Positions 63,082 to 64,000 of a DNA stretch of 64,000 bases are shown here, in pieces. Positions within the stretch are counted from its first letter, which is position 1; each line of letters begins with the position of its first letter. The stretch is from the NCBI RefSeq assembly GCF_007828725.1, contig NZ_VIUW01000001.1, forward strand, positions 888,912 through 952,911, given 5' to 3'. A program made the translations under genes and the position numbers. The notes below the pieces were generated by a model, which saw only the letters and a list, made by a program, of their open reading frames with translations, was not told the origin of the DNA and did not search any database. The DNA comes from Marihabitans asiaticum. GTDB taxonomy: Bacteria; Actinomycetota; Actinomycetes; Actinomycetales; Dermatophilaceae.

Positions 63082-64000
63082 ATGGCCGAGATCACCCGCC
63101 GCACCGTCCTTACCGCCGGCGGAGCCGGCGCCGCCGTCGCACTCACCGCGCCACCCGGCCACGCCGAGCCCGCCCACCGCAGACCACCCGGCCGCGGGCG
63201 GGGTCCGCGCGCGGTGCCCGAGCCGCTCAAGGTGCCCGAGGCGATCGGCGCCGGGGGAGCGGTCTCTTGCGTCGACCCCTACGCCGCTGATGTCGGGATG
63301 CGGATCCTTCGCTCCGGCGGCAACGCCGTCGACGCCGCCGTCGCGATGGCCGCCACGCTCGGCGTGACCGAGCCCTTCTCGTGCGGCCTCGGTGGGGGCG
63401 GCTTCTTCGTCTACCACCATGCACGGTCGGGTCGGACATGGACGATCAACGGCCGAGAGACCGCACCGGCGAGCTTCACCTCCACCTCGCTGACCGACGG
63501 CGCAGGCAACGCCCTCCCCTTCGCTAAGACGGTGAGCTCAGGGCTCTCCGTGGGAGTGCCCGGCACGCCGCTCACCTGGCAGGTCGCGCTCGACCGGTTC
63601 GGCACCCGGCGGCTGCGCTGGCTGCTGCGCCCGGCCGAGCAGCTGGCCCGGCGAGGTTTCGTCGTCGACGCCTACTACCGCCGTCACACCGAGTCCAACG
63701 CCGAGCGGTTCCGGCTCTTCCCCGAGACCGCGCGGGTCTTCCTGCCCGGCGGCAAGGCCCCCGAGGTCGGGGACACGATGCGTAACCCGGACCTGGCCGA
63801 CACCTACGACCTCATCGGTCGGCGCGGTGTCGGCGAGCTCTACCGGGGCCAGGTTGCCCGGGCGATCGTCGACGAGGTCCGAGACCCGTCCACCGCGCCG
63901 GGTGTGAGCGTCTACCCCGGTCAGCTGACGGCGGCCGACCTGGCCGCCTACACCGCACCGGTCCTCGAGCCGACCCGGGCCAGCCACCGTGGTCTCGATG
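63082..64000 (+). CDS. ggt: Gamma-glutamyltransferase, 3' end missing
   Basis: At least 306 residues of an exported N-terminal nucleophile hydrolase that cleaves and transfers gamma-glutamyl groups, for example from glutathione analogues. The N-terminus has a Tat-like signal (ITRRTVLTAGGAGAAVALTA). Conserved segments are ADVGMRILRSGGNAVDAAVAMA, GLGGGGFFVYHHA, INGRETAPA and SVGVPGTPLTWQVAL. The catalytic Thr lies beyond the window. AGGGAG (63071-63076) is six bases before ATG 63082, which fixes the start. The frame is open to the last base. Confidence 0.92.
   Translation, partial: MAEITRRTVLTAGGAGAAVALTAPPGHAEPAHRRPPGRGRGPRAVPEPLKVPEAIGAGGAVSCVDPYAADVGMRILRSGGNAVDAAVAMAATLGVTEPFSCGLGGGGFFVYHHARSGRTWTINGRETAPASFTSTSLTDGAGNALPFAKTVSSGLSVGVPGTPLTWQVALDRFGTRRLRWLLRPAEQLARRGFVVDAYYRRHTESNAERFRLFPETARVFLPGGKAPEVGDTMRNPDLADTYDLIGRRGVGELYRGQVARAIVDEVRDPSTAPGVSVYPGQLTAADLAAYTAPVLEPTRASHRGLD

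Noticed and set aside
62827..63420. A 197-codon minus-strand ORF over the tRNA and ggt start
   Set aside because: It runs antisense through the tRNA and the signal peptide of the gamma-glutamyltransferase gene, and its sequence is low complexity.

Overview
This window is high-GC bacterial chromosome (roughly 70% G+C by eye) with the gene content and order of an actinobacterium. Markers include WhiB7, AdnA/AdnB, a UvrD2 with a tetracysteine and HRDC tail, DUF3117, DUF3107, UPF0182, PdxR/PdxST and many GTG starts with ATGA/GTGA overlaps. The proteins look most like Micrococcales (Intrasporangiaceae-type); that placement is an inference from recall, not a search. There is no phage, insertion sequence, rRNA operon or CRISPR array. 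Almost everything is chromosomal core, and the less ordinary material sits in repeats, palindromes and a few odd proteins.

Layout. 1-3 kb: end of a VanW-type wall protein, a 4'-phosphopantetheinyl transferase bracketed by two inverted ~57 bp repeats, and a GNAT acetyltransferase. 3-12 kb: ferredoxin, the lysine/DAP genes dapC, dapD and dapE, citrate synthase, an AbiEi/DUF559-like nuclease gene lodged between dapD and dapE, a LOG-family protein, a DivIVA-like protein and an SRPBCC protein. 12-25.6 kb: a GT-C membrane enzyme, DUF3117, leucyl aminopeptidase, O-methyltransferase, HtrA, TatB, Mrp, DUF1003, an MgtE_N/CBS protein, a CitE-like lyase, two tandem L,D-transpeptidases and a general stress protein. 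From memory much of this follows the M. tuberculosis Rv1177-Rv1234 order, but without sigE/rseA next to htrA.

25.6-35.5 kb: a 56-bp tandem repeat array, the PLP synthase operon pdxST with its divergent MocR-type regulator PdxR and a clear operator pair, aminopeptidase P, enoyl-CoA hydratase, PurU, a PHP phosphoesterase, a ParA ATPase and a zinc alcohol dehydrogenase. 35.5-62.7 kb mirrors Rv3213c-Rv3193c: RhlE, ferritin-like protein, DUF3107, TetR, adnA-adnB, an inactive-looking APH-fold protein, nudC, uvrD2, whiB7 with its leader uORF and attenuator, ABC1 kinase, ThiF/TOMM-like protein, YgjP-like metallopeptidase, Nudix hydrolase, a DUF2342-type protein, a PDZ-Lon protease and UPF0182. The window ends with an initiator tRNA and the start of a gamma-glutamyltransferase.

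How the genes fit together. One theme is the cell wall and its precursors: dapC/D/E, two L,D-transpeptidases, VanW, gamma-glutamyltransferase. A second is DNA break repair: AdnAB, UvrD2. A third is stress and antibiotic response: WhiB7, HtrA, GSP17M, GlsB. The most striking sequence-level signal is the octamer CGAAGGGG/CCCCTTCG, counted by eye about 70 times in both orientations, in genes and between them, sometimes as facing pairs that form perfect hairpins. Other signals worth following are the paired palindromic elements at dapD and dapE, the inverted repeats around the phosphopantetheinyl transferase, and the 56-bp array that supplies the pdxT stop codon.
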